Assembly (NCBI GenBank): GCA_021779195.1
Contig: JAJYBB010000007.1
Location: forward strand, 54,380-118,379
Origin: Bacteroidota bacterium
GTDB taxonomy: Bacteria; Bacteroidota; Bacteroidia; Bacteroidales; Paludibacteraceae
Length of the DNA: 64,000 nucleotides
Reading direction: 5' to 3'
In this document: piece after piece, positions 35,527 through 44,056 of the stretch
How the letters are laid out: every line of letters starts with the position of its first letter
Position numbering within the stretch: position 1 is the first letter of the stretch
Notes under the pieces: model-generated
Told to the model about the DNA's origin: nothing
Seen by the model: only the letters and a program-made list of their open reading frames with translations
Databases searched by the model: none
Position numbers and translations under genes: made by a program

Positions 35527-36273
35527 TTACCTGCTTAATTTAAATAATCTAACCGTGAACATAATTATCCACGTTATTAACATCAGTCCACCTGGCATTG
35601 CAAATGCAGTCGCCATTGTTTCTATTCCAGGTACAAAGTTAATTAAAATAACATAAACCATCATTAAAATACTTCCAATAATGCCCAACCAAGAATTTAT
35701 TTTGCCGAATTCTCGTCCTTTCAACATTACGATTGACATAATAAAACCTGCCAAATTTGGAATGAAAAATCCAATGAAAATTCCTCCACTACCGTGTGCA
35801 CCACGAGCAAGCATAGCCTCGCCGGCAGCAGCATAAAATGCTTTTTGCACTGCTGAAGAAGTAGCAAAATATTTATGGCTTAATTCATACATTGGTAAAG
35901 CTGTATTGTTTGCAACCAGAATCACACTTCCGAATAAAAAAATTATTAATGCAAAAAGGCTATATGATTTGATAAGATTACGGTGGGCAGCGTAAAGTGC
36001 AAAATAGACCGGAATCATAATGATTTGGTCTATCATATTCAGCAAGTCGAGATTGTAAAACCCTAATAGCTTATTGTCCTGAAACTGAATAAAGCGTTCG
36101 ATGGCAGTTTGAGGCAATTCTGATAAGTTACCTCCGGTTATATTGCCAATAATTACATCAAGTAAAATGCCGGTTAATGCAATGATTGCAGCTATTGCAC
36201 CAAGGGCATAAATACTTTTCCATTGTTTTTCGGTATTTTCAATGCCGAAACCATCATGTTGTGTTTGTGTCAT
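35527..36273 (-). CDS. Multi-spanning membrane protein (DUF4386-like)
   Basis: Start taken as the ATG at 36273 (MTQTQHDGFG), since the longer frame would overlap the upstream gene; one base then separates the genes, indicating translational coupling. 248 aa with six predicted helices: about residues 19-43, 82-102, 107-130, 160-185, 195-215 and 220-243. No catalytic motif. The pattern LYAAHRNLIKSYSLFALII and the overall layout resemble DUF4386 proteins of unknown function. Partner gene at 36275 suggests a two-gene unit. Confidence 0.65.
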   Translation of the reverse strand: MTQTQHDGFGIENTEKQWKSIYALGAIAAIIALTGILLDVIIGNITGGNLSELPQTAIERFIQFQDNKLLGFYNLDLLNMIDQIIMIPVYFALYAAHRNLIKSYSLFALIIFLFGSVILVANNTALPMYELSHKYFATSSAVQKAFYAAAGEAMLARGAHGSGGIFIGFFIPNLAGFIMSIVMLKGREFGKINSWLGIIGSILMMVYVILINFVPGIETMATAFAMPGGLMLITWIIMFTVRLFKLSR

Positions 36274-36274
36274 T

Positions 36275-36772
36275 TTATGTATGTTTTGAATGTTGTATTT
36301 TATAGATGATATAAACAGTAAATCCGGCAAAGAGCATTATTAAATCAGCAGCTATAGCAATAGTGAACGTGTGATTGTATAAACCAAGTCCGACAAGGGG
36401 CGAACCATTAAAAAATATAGGAAGGTCAGGAGGTAAGGGTTTGTTGCCAAAAATAGCACCCATGGGGTGAGTGATGAAATCAACTATCCAATGACTGAAA
36501 ACAAGAAGCCCTATTACAAAACCTGAACGATGGTTATGATACATACGGGTAGTAAGAAGTCCGGCAATCACTGACCAAATCACCGACATAATAAAACTGT
36601 GCGACCAAGGGGATGAATTCATGCCGATACTGCCTCGATCAATGCCTGTAAAGTAAAATATAACCCAAAGAATATCGGTCAATTCCGAAGCAATCAATAA
36701 CACGGCAAGATGTACGTTTGGTGCAAATGGTTTTGCAGCAAACCCGAATCCAAGATGTCCTAAACCTGCCAT
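36275..36772 (-). CDS. Membrane protein resembling DUF457/YdjM-type metal-dependent hydrolases
   Basis: 165 aa with about four membrane helices. Conserved polar residues sit at helix ends: HLGFGF at the start, IASELTDILW, SPWSHSFIMSV and FSHWIVDFITHP. These His/Asp pairs in membrane segments are the hallmark of the YdjM/DUF457 'metal-dependent hydrolase' family, whose activity is not firmly established. It is the first gene of a pair with the DUF4386-like gene. Confidence 0.65.
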   Translation of the reverse strand: MAGLGHLGFGFAAKPFAPNVHLAVLLIASELTDILWVIFYFTGIDRGSIGMNSSPWSHSFIMSVIWSVIAGLLTTRMYHNHRSGFVIGLLVFSHWIVDFITHPMGAIFGNKPLPPDLPIFFNGSPLVGLGLYNHTFTIAIAADLIMLFAGFTVYIIYKIQHSKHT

Positions 36773-37081
36773 TGGATTTACCTCCTTATTTCAAAGTTAT
36801 GTATAAAATTAAAGATCAATTGAATGGTATTAAATTTAGGCTTTGGAAGATTCAATTTATTTTGCTTTATGACATCCAATCCTTATAAAAAATTGGGAGA
36901 TTACAAAAAATCCAGATTATCTATAATACATACCCCATTCCAAATAAGGTCGTCATAATAATTAAAAAAATTGAATGTTAAATTTTTAATAAAACGCAAT
37001 ACAATAACAAAAGAATAAATTTTTCGAACATTTCTCATCTGTTCGTCCTATAATGAAGAATATCAGATAATTTTATCCATA
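36773..37081. other. Gene-free stretch
   Basis: About 309 bp, very AT-rich, between two minus-strand transcription units. No frame, repeat or RNA gene recognised. Confidence 0.4.
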
Positions 37082-37120
37082 AGAGATGGCTTTGGGCAAT
37101 TTTTACCTGCAGCCATCTCT
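37082..37120. terminator. Hairpin after the 1326-aa surface protein gene
   Basis: AGAGATGGCT (37082-37091) pairs perfectly with AGCCATCTCT (37111-37120), 24 bp beyond the stop of the minus-strand gene. The T-tract is weak. Confidence 0.5.
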
Positions 37121-37144
37121 GATTGATAGAACAATACAGTTACA

Positions 37145-40100
37145 TTAGTTTTTTATCAATTTTTTGAAGGTTGTGTAACTTGATGTAATGAGTTTCACAA
37201 TGTACATTCCATTTGATAAAGTACTGATATTGATCATTTCATTACCTGAAATTTGTTTGGAAAACATGACTTTTCCGTTTTGATTGTATATCGAAATCGT
37301 GGCAGCTTTATTCCCTGTATTTACATAAAATCCATCGAAAGCAGGGTTTGGATACAGATTAGCATAATTATCTTGTTTTTCTATTTCTCTTACTTCCAAT
37401 GGTGAATCGGTAATATAATCGGTAATAAAATTTGTGTGGGTTTGATCAACAGGTAGTATCCTGTTTTGCATTACTAATCCAACATGATAAGCATAATAGC
37501 TATCTTCAATGAAATTGATAATACCACTTTTAGTTCTATGAAGTGATCTTACCTGAATACAATTTGTATATGAACCTGCCGTCGCACTAACGCTTATCAC
37601 TGAATCTATACTCATTACGGTATCCGATTGCTGATAACTAATAAATTCATTTACTTTCAGAAATTTATTAGGGAATATTGCCATTGGAGTTGGTAATATC
37701 ATTGCAGAATTTATATCAGGAGATAAATTACCATATTGATTATCGGTTGCAATGGCACCCATCATAATATTTCCTGCGTCGTCTTTTCGCAACCATTCAT
37801 ACCTGAAAACCGGAATAGCACCTACGCATTCACCCGGAAGATAATCGCCTTCCCAACCTTCTTCTAAAAAATACTGAAGTCCGTTTATGTTATCCGATTT
37901 AATAAAAGAATATTTCGTAGACCGATCGCACCAACCCGATGGTATTGCAATTGTATGTAATTTAGTATAATTTCCTATTTTCAACGGTAGATAATAATCG
38001 GCGGCTGTTGTTCCTATAGGCAATTGGGTTATTTCCTGTATATTTGTAAAGTTTTTCCATTGATAGGCTGTCTTATAAGCTGGAATACAGCCTGCAGGAA
38101 CGAATAATATGCAGGTCGATTTATTAATATTTTGGAAGACACTATCCGAAACACTTAAATCTACAGGTGTTAAGGCATTTGCATAAATTGCACGTACATT
38201 TGAACAATTGTAAAATGCGAAACTTTTAATAGTAGTTACCGAAGCAGGGATTGAGATATTGGATAATCCGAGACAATTTTCAAAAGCCCAATCCTCAATG
38301 GTTTTAACTGAAGAAGGAATTGTGATGCTGTTTAACCCCTTGCAATTGTAAAAAGCGTCAATAGCTATATCATTGACAGTAAAAGGAATGATATAATTTC
38401 CTCCTTTCATGGGAGGACAATACATTAATTTAGTTACGCTTTGGTCGAATAATACTCCATCAATAGTAGTAAAATTTACATTTGATGGATTGACGGTAAC
38501 CCACGCATTTGTTCCAGTAAAAACTACATCGCCAATATGTTTGACTAAAGCTGGAATTTCAAACAAATTAATTTGAGGACATACTCCAAAAGCAAAAGAG
38601 GCTATCGAATCGAGTACTGAAGCTGCTGTAAAGTTAACATTACTTAAATTATTACAGGAATAGAAAGCTCCGTATCCGATTGAAATAACCGAGGCTGGAA
38701 TAGTTATAGATGTTAAACCTGAAGAAATAAATGAATATCCATCAATACTTGTTATTGATTTTGGAAAAATAATGGAATTCAGATTCGTTTTTCCAGTTTT
38801 TGTACTTGCATTGTAAAATGCTTGATTTGGAATGGCATTAGCTGCATAAGTTTTACTGCTTGTGCCATATGTGCCACCAATGCCTATATATTCAGTAATA
38901 GAAGTTCCGCTTAAATCAACCGAAGTTAACATTGGCATCTCGTCCCGCATGGTTTTAAAGTCGCGTGCATCAATGGTTCCGTTAATTGCTAAATTATTAG
39001 TTGTACTTAATTCTGTTGGAGTAAGTGCACCCGATAAACCTCCGGCTGTTATATTTACAGTTTTAGGAGGAGTGTAGGTATAATGCGCAATTTGTCCGTA
39101 ATCGCTGGTAAACCATCCATTGTCAGTATCCCAAAAGAACATACTGAAAATATCGTTGGTAACAGGAGTTGATTGGGTTGTCCAACTTGCTCCACCATCT
39201 TTGGTGGCCAGTACAAACCGGGTGCCTACACCTTCGGTATTATCATAACCACTTCCTATCCAACCGTTATTGGCATCTAAAAAGAAAACAGTTTTACTGT
39301 TTGAACTTGTTGTTTGTCCGGTATTGGTCACTGCCGACCAGTTAGTTCCGCCATCGGTGGTTTTCATAACCAACCCGCTTTTACCTACCACCCATCCATG
39401 TGTAAGATCGGAGAAGTTAAGAGCATTGGCTTTTCCAATGTTCGTTGCTTGTTCTGTCCAGTTTAAACCGCCATCGGTTGTGTGATAAATGTTATTCAAA
39501 TTATTTCCATCATTATTATTTGACGATGATCCGATCAACCAACCGTTATTTGCATCCACAAATTGATAAAATCCTCCAGCATTAGTAGTAACAGGATTCC
39601 ATGTTGAACCTCCATCGGTAGTTTTAAACAGTTGGAAGTTTCCGTATATCATATTGTAAACCGATACCCAGCCATTATTTGCATCAGTAAACTGAACCTG
39701 AAGACCTACATCACCTGTTGCTGATAGATCTTTTTGCATTACGGCAAGTGTGTATCCTCCATTATTCTCGGTCATAGTAATCAGAATAGACTTTTTATCG
39801 GCACTCATAAATCCATGTATCTCATTATTCGTAGTGCTGACTATTCCATCGGGTGAAATGGATAGGGCAATATTATTTTCAGATTGGGTTCCATAACTGT
39901 CAATAAAGTTGGTGTTACCTGATCCATTTGATTTTAGGTTAATTATACCGTGTGTCCAATTGTTCTGTTGATTGATCCCATTGTATGTGGAATTATTCGT
40001 GGTAAGAAGATGGGTTTGCCAGTTTCCCTGAAGATCGGTTGTGCTGTATGAAGTTCCTGAAATAACTTTTTGCATAACCATAAAATCGTATCCTTGGCTG

Positions 40101-41125
40101 CTACCATTAGTCATTGTAATTGAAATAGTTTTTTTGTCGCTACTCATAAATCCTTGAAAATCTGTCCCATTCATTGTGATAATTCCATCAGTAGAGATAG
40201 AAACGACAATGTTCTGTGTTTTAGTGCCATTTGGTTTAATAAATGAAGCAGTTCCATTACCGCTTGCATCAAACGAAATGGTTCCATATAACCAGCCGGC
40301 ATATTGATTGGTACTTAAAGGGTTAGCCGAGGTGAGAGAATGAATTTGCCAGGTTCCTTGCAGATCAGGATTGCTATATGTTATTCCTGTAACCTTCTTT
40401 TGCATCACACCCAGCGCATATCCTCCGCCTCCATCGGTCATGGTCAGATAAACAGTGCTTTTATCGGAGCTCATAAACCCATGAAAATCGTCATCAATGG
40501 TAATTAGTCCACTTGAATTAATCAACATGGACACCGAAGAGGTTGCATCGGTGCTTCCATCGTTTTTTATCATGCCCGAAAAAATTCCGTTTCCATTGGC
40601 ATCGAGTGTTACTATGCCGTGTCCCCATCCTGCCCACGTTGGAGCAATTCCCATATTTTTCGCAGCAACCACATTACGCATCATCCACGTTCCCTGCATA
40701 TCGGTTTGAGAATAGGTAAGCGCTGTTCCTGAAGTTGGAAATACTTTTCGGCTCCAGGTTGAGCCTCCATCGGCGGTTCCATAAAGAACGGCACCATTTT
40801 GATTGTTCATATTGTTTGAAAAGTTTCCGAAAGTCTTTAATATCCAACCATGTGTCGGATTCGCCCAACTCATATTGATTCCCGGATCGGACATATTGCC
40901 TACTATATCGGCAGGGAAAGGTGTAATTTTATTCCATGTTACTCCGGCATCCGTTGTATGAAGCAGACTTCCATTGTTACCACAGGCAATCCATCCTTCA
41001 GTAGCACTTACAAACTGTATTTTGCCTAAGGAATTCGACTCAGGGTTTGTTTGTAATGCCCATTGTGCATTTGTTGTAATTGTTGTTACAAGTAATGCCA
41101 GCATGATCATTGTAATTTTTTTCAT
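37145..41125 (-). CDS. Large T9SS-exported protein: YCF48/BNR-like propeller repeats, three tandem modules, BspA-type LRRs
   Basis: Start taken at 41125 (MKKITMIMLALLVTTITTNA, a clear signal peptide); the frame extends 20 codons further but covers a nucleotide-conserved leader. 1326 aa. Propeller-type repeats with TxDGGxTW motifs lie at about residues 22-130 and 470-670. Between them are three about 110-residue tandem modules (138-470), each starting DLQGTWQ and ending GGYxLxVMQK. BspA-like leucine-rich repeats (about 690-1020; SVKTIEDWAFENC) follow, then a less typical domain and a T9SS type A sorting domain (LYPNPAFDGFYVN... GMYIVKLIT). This suggests an adhesin or surface-binding protein; no enzyme motif seen. 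Confidence 0.85.
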   Translation of the reverse strand: MKKITMIMLALLVTTITTNAQWALQTNPESNSLGKIQFVSATEGWIACGNNGSLLHTTDAGVTWNKITPFPADIVGNMSDPGINMSWANPTHGWILKTFGNFSNNMNNQNGAVLYGTADGGSTWSRKVFPTSGTALTYSQTDMQGTWMMRNVVAAKNMGIAPTWAGWGHGIVTLDANGNGIFSGMIKNDGSTDATSSVSMLINSSGLITIDDDFHGFMSSDKSTVYLTMTDGGGGYALGVMQKKVTGITYSNPDLQGTWQIHSLTSANPLSTNQYAGWLYGTISFDASGNGTASFIKPNGTKTQNIVVSISTDGIITMNGTDFQGFMSSDKKTISITMTNGSSQGYDFMVMQKVISGTSYSTTDLQGNWQTHLLTTNNSTYNGINQQNNWTHGIINLKSNGSGNTNFIDSYGTQSENNIALSISPDGIVSTTNNEIHGFMSADKKSILITMTENNGGYTLAVMQKDLSATGDVGLQVQFTDANNGWVSVYNMIYGNFQLFKTTDGGSTWNPVTTNAGGFYQFVDANNGWLIGSSSNNNDGNNLNNIYHTTDGGLNWTEQATNIGKANALNFSDLTHGWVVGKSGLVMKTTDGGTNWSAVTNTGQTTSSNSKTVFFLDANNGWIGSGYDNTEGVGTRFVLATKDGGASWTTQSTPVTNDIFSMFFWDTDNGWFTSDYGQIAHYTYTPPKTVNITAGGLSGALTPTELSTTNNLAINGTIDARDFKTMRDEMPMLTSVDLSGTSITEYIGIGGTYGTSSKTYAANAIPNQAFYNASTKTGKTNLNSIIFPKSITSIDGYSFISSGLTSITIPASVISIGYGAFYSCNNLSNVNFTAASVLDSIASFAFGVCPQINLFEIPALVKHIGDVVFTGTNAWVTVNPSNVNFTTIDGVLFDQSVTKLMYCPPMKGGNYIIPFTVNDIAIDAFYNCKGLNSITIPSSVKTIEDWAFENCLGLSNISIPASVTTIKSFAFYNCSNVRAIYANALTPVDLSVSDSVFQNINKSTCILFVPAGCIPAYKTAYQWKNFTNIQEITQLPIGTTAADYYLPLKIGNYTKLHTIAIPSGWCDRSTKYSFIKSDNINGLQYFLEEGWEGDYLPGECVGAIPVFRYEWLRKDDAGNIMMGAIATDNQYGNLSPDINSAMILPTPMAIFPNKFLKVNEFISYQQSDTVMSIDSVISVSATAGSYTNCIQVRSLHRTKSGIINFIEDSYYAYHVGLVMQNRILPVDQTHTNFITDYITDSPLEVREIEKQDNYANLYPNPAFDGFYVNTGNKAATISIYNQNGKVMFSKQISGNEMINISTLSNGMYIVKLITSSYTTFKKLIKN
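39716..40714 (-). repeat. Three tandem intragenic modules of about 110 codons
   Basis: Each unit follows the scheme (D)LQGTWQ - WxxGxIxLDxxGNG - VSISxDGIIT - FxGFMSSDKKTI - ITMT - GGYxLxVMQK. Boundaries in the 1326-aa protein are about 138-249, 250-359 and 360-470. The units are clearly homologous but already diverged, and they interrupt the propeller-type repeats. Confidence 0.8.
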
Positions 41126-41167
41126 GGTAGTATTGTCAGTGTTTATCGTGCTGACTCCGCACTGTTT
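41126..41167 (-). promoter_or_regulatory. Conserved leader element, copy 1 (before the 1326-aa protein)
   Basis: The 22 bp at 41146-41167 are identical to 43239-43260 and contain GTGCTGACTCCGCAC on the plus strand. In mRNA sense, GTCAG and CTGAC (41155-41151 and 41139-41135) can pair around an 11-nt loop just before the ATG. CAGTG and CACTG offer an alternative pairing. Confidence 0.6.
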
Positions 41168-41254
41168 TATTTTTTTTATTTGCAAACTTCAAAAAAATAG
41201 GGAATAGATAAAAATAGAATAAACAGAATGAATATCTTATTTTCGATGTATGAG

Positions 41255-41740
41255 TTACTGCTTTATATCAACTTTTTGTAATTTAATGGTATTCTCTTTT
41301 TTATCTACAATAAATTCATACAATTCAAAATCAGTTTTTTTATTTGTTTGTGTTACTGAAAGCCGATCGGTTTTGAATAGTTCTTTTACACTCGAAGTTA
41401 ATCCTGTAACCAAACCTGTTGCTGCGGTTATAGTTTCCAGTATTTTTGTATCGGTGCTTAAACCATACGATGTAAGGATTCCATTGGATAATGTTAAGTT
41501 TAAATTATTTGTTCCGATACCCGATCTGACTTTTATATATTGGGGATTTGCTAAATCGGGTAAATAAATGACCTTCGTGGTTAAACTATCTTTCATCGAA
41601 GTGACTAAAAGATAAGGTTTAGCCGAATATACCTTTATTCCTGTCTCGGATTTTAAAGTGGAATCACTATAAAACTTAACTGTAGAACAACTACTTAACA
41701 GAAATATGTATCCTAAAAAAGAAATGATTACTTTTTTCAT
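41255..41740 (-). CDS. Lipoprotein of unknown function, 161 aa
   Basis: Start taken at 41740 (MKKVIISFLGYIFLLSSC), which gives a perfect type II signal peptide with lipid-anchored Cys18. The longer frame runs through the leader element and a hairpin and is unlikely to be translated. The mature part is mainly beta (KVYSAKPYLLVT, KVIYLPDLANPQYIKVR, SGIGTNNLNLTLSNGIL) with a short helix (TKILETITAATGLVTGL). No family recognised with certainty. It lies between two surface-protein genes that share its leader, so it may belong to the same surface function. Confidence 0.75.
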   Translation of the reverse strand: MKKVIISFLGYIFLLSSCSTVKFYSDSTLKSETGIKVYSAKPYLLVTSMKDSLTTKVIYLPDLANPQYIKVRSGIGTNNLNLTLSNGILTSYGLSTDTKILETITAATGLVTGLTSSVKELFKTDRLSVTQTNKKTDFELYEFIVDKKENTIKLQKVDIKQ

Positions 41741-41780
41741 ATTGTTTTTTAACAGTGTGTATCGTGATGATTTTGCACTC
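41741..41780 (-). promoter_or_regulatory. Conserved leader element, copy 2 (diverged, before the lipoprotein)
   Basis: In mRNA sense it reads AGTGCAAAATCATCACGATA, then CACACTG and the ATG 39 nt after the first base. It matches copies 1 and 3 (AGTGCGGAGTCAGCACGA...) at most positions, with one extra nucleotide, and the GTCAG/CTGAC pairing is lost. Confidence 0.5.
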
Positions 41781-41800
41781 TCACTTTCGTTGACTTTATT

Positions 41801-41827
41801 CATCGGATAACTTCAAGTCATCCGATG
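41801..41827. terminator. Hairpin between the BspA-like gene and the lipoprotein gene
   Basis: CATCGGAT (41801-41808) pairs with ATCCGATG (41820-41827) around 11 nt, 29 bp after the BspA-like stop on the minus strand. T-tract absent, so terminator function is tentative. Confidence 0.4.
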
Positions 41828-41856
41828 AGTGATACTTACTTATAACATGTAGTTTA

Positions 41857-43218
41857 CTAATTGAGGACTTTAATACTCTCCGCACCTACTTTTACCATAT
41901 ATATCCCTTTTACAGGCAGGTTTATCACTACGTTTGCCGCATCTGCTTTTTGGCTAAAGAGAGTTGTGCCTTGCAGGGTATAAACAGTAATGGCTTCTCC
42001 CATTGTGGCACCATTTACCTGCAATACCCCATCGTGCACGCTTATTTTTATAATAGTGGCAGTAGTAGGAGGTACGGCAGAAGTCAGGTCTTCAACTATG
42101 TTAGCAAATCCTTTCCATTGAAAAGCCGATGCATACAAACTTTTTGACCCTGTCGGCACATGAAGCACACAGTTAGTAGTATCTACGTCCATAAACACAT
42201 CGTTGGATGTTTCAATAGCTGAAGTTAAGTCTACCGGCACTGAAGGATAAGCATAGATGGAAGTTAAACCCCTACAACCTGAAAATATGTGGTCACGGAT
42301 AGTAGTTACCGATGCTGGAATAGTAACTGAAGTTAAGTTTGTACAATTCATGAAAGTGCTACTTCTTAGATAGTTTACTGTGGAAGGAATAATATAACTG
42401 CTTCCCGGTTTAGCGGGTGGGTAATAAATAATTGTGGACAAACCCTTTTGATACAATACTCCATCTACACTTTCATTGTATTGATTTGCCGGATCTACCG
42501 TGACGGCTGTCATCCCCGCGCAATCATAAAATGGATTGTTGTTAAGAAAAGTAACCGACGCAGGGATAAACATGGTAGTTAAACCATTGCATTGCATAAA
42601 AGCAGCATGGGTAATATAAACTACACTCGAAGGAATAGTAATTGAAGTTAGATTTTTGCAATAGCCAAAAACATAAGCACCTATTGTGTCGACGGAGGAT
42701 GCGATAGTATAACTAACATCCGGCTTGCCGGCAGGATAAACTAACAGTGTAGATTTGTCTTTATTATACAACACACCATCTACACTACTAAAATTAGTAT
42801 TCGCAGCATCTGCACTAATATCCGTCAAGGCTCCACAGCCGAAAAATACATAATTACCTATATTCTTGACTGAGGCAGGAATACTAATTGCTGGTAATTT
42901 TATACAAGCGTAAAAAGCACCATCGCCAATCGAGTCAACAGAAGTTGGAATAATAACAGACAACAATTCCAAGCAACCCCCAAAAGCAAAAGTACCGATC
43001 GAAGTAACTGAGTAGCTTATACTATTGTAAGTTACTGAAGAAGGAATAACTACATTACCTGTGTAGGTGTGGCCAGCGTCGGATTCAAATGTAACTGCCA
43101 CTGTGTAAGGAGAAGTATAAGAGATAATAGAATAAAAAATGCCATTTACCTTAAAGTCGTACGCCATTGTACTTACTGTTATGGATAGGATTGCAAAGAG
43201 TAAAATTAGTTTTTTCAT
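41857..43218 (-). CDS. BspA-like leucine-rich-repeat surface protein with T9SS-type C-terminus
   Basis: Start taken at 43218 (MKKLILLFAILSITVSTMA signal peptide). 453 aa made mostly of BspA/LRR_5 repeats with the pattern LTSITIPSSVxxIxxxAFxxC; several are interrupted by a DGVLYNKDKSTLLVYPAGKP-type hairpin. The C-terminal 70 residues (ITVYTLQGTTLFSQKA... KGIYMVKVGAESIKVL) look like a short T9SS type A sorting domain. The repeat block is paralogous to the LRR part of the protein at 37145 (both have AFQWKGFANI or AYQWKNFTNI before the end). LRR proteins of this type bind host or matrix molecules. Likely a surface adhesin; ligand unknown. Confidence 0.87.
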   Translation of the reverse strand: MKKLILLFAILSITVSTMAYDFKVNGIFYSIISYTSPYTVAVTFESDAGHTYTGNVVIPSSVTYNSISYSVTSIGTFAFGGCLELLSVIIPTSVDSIGDGAFYACIKLPAISIPASVKNIGNYVFFGCGALTDISADAANTNFSSVDGVLYNKDKSTLLVYPAGKPDVSYTIASSVDTIGAYVFGYCKNLTSITIPSSVVYITHAAFMQCNGLTTMFIPASVTFLNNNPFYDCAGMTAVTVDPANQYNESVDGVLYQKGLSTIIYYPPAKPGSSYIIPSTVNYLRSSTFMNCTNLTSVTIPASVTTIRDHIFSGCRGLTSIYAYPSVPVDLTSAIETSNDVFMDVDTTNCVLHVPTGSKSLYASAFQWKGFANIVEDLTSAVPPTTATIIKISVHDGVLQVNGATMGEAITVYTLQGTTLFSQKADAANVVINLPVKGIYMVKVGAESIKVLN

Positions 43219-43260
43219 CGTATTGTTGTCAGAGTTTGTCGTGCTGACTCCGCACTGTTT
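43219..43260 (-). promoter_or_regulatory. Conserved leader element, copy 3 (before the BspA-like gene)
   Basis: Identical over 22 bp (43239-43260) to copy 1 and at the same distance from the ATG. GTCAG and CTGAC (43248-43244 and 43232-43228 in mRNA sense) again enclose 11 nt. Confidence 0.6.
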
Positions 43261-44056
43261 GAAAATCATTGATAAAAAATACCAGTATTATGATTGCTAA
43301 ATTAGTTAATCAAAAAGAGAAGAATTAAAATTTAAAATTTAAAAAAAACGAAGGTGTTTTTATTATAGAATGGATCAGAGAATAGTAATAATGTTTAAAA
43401 TAATCACATTTGATTTCTTCAATGAATGAATCAAAATCACTTTGATTAAATGTAGGCTTATATTAAAGCAATTTTATAAAGGTAAAATAAAAATGGTTGA
43501 TTTATGAACAAAAAATGATGTTGAAATATTAATATTTAACTGATAAAATTGATATATGAGTGCCATAGGATCGGACGTTGGGACTAGATGAAGGATGAAA
43601 GAAATAATCTTAAATATTATTTTAAATTTCATGATATTAGGTTATTAAATAATTAACGCCTCAAAGATATAAAATAATATTTCAATATTTCAATAAAAAA
43701 TGATTTATTTTCAAAAATAATTATTCAGCTAAATTTAGGAATGTTATAAAAATAAATATATATAAAACCATATAAAAATGATCTGATTACGATCTGGTTT
43801 ACCAGTAGCAATCTCAGCTATATACATGAATGAAGCAAATCTACATAAAACGAATTGTTCTTGACAACAAACCATATGTTCATGATATTCCCTCCATTAA
43901 GTCTTTGTTATTAAATATCGATATAAAACGCCGATACCAACTATAAATGTGCTCGGCAAGTAAGATCACAAAAATATATGACAAAAATTGTTTTGGAACG
44001 AAAATTGTCGCATTCTCACGGAATTTTTAATCTGGAACAATTATAGAAAATCATTC
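43261..44056. other. Long AT-rich gene-free region
   Basis: Nearly 800 bp between divergent genes. It must hold promoters for the BspA-like gene and the MFS gene, but no strong TTTG/TAnnTTTG pair was seen. No RNA gene or repeat recognised. Confidence 0.4.

Noticed and set aside
41126..41185. N-terminal extension of the 1326-aa protein (and the similar extensions at 41741-41803 and 43219-43269)
   Set aside because: The extensions lack signal-peptide character, the conserved leader is shifted by one nucleotide in copy 2, and each internal Met begins a good signal peptide.
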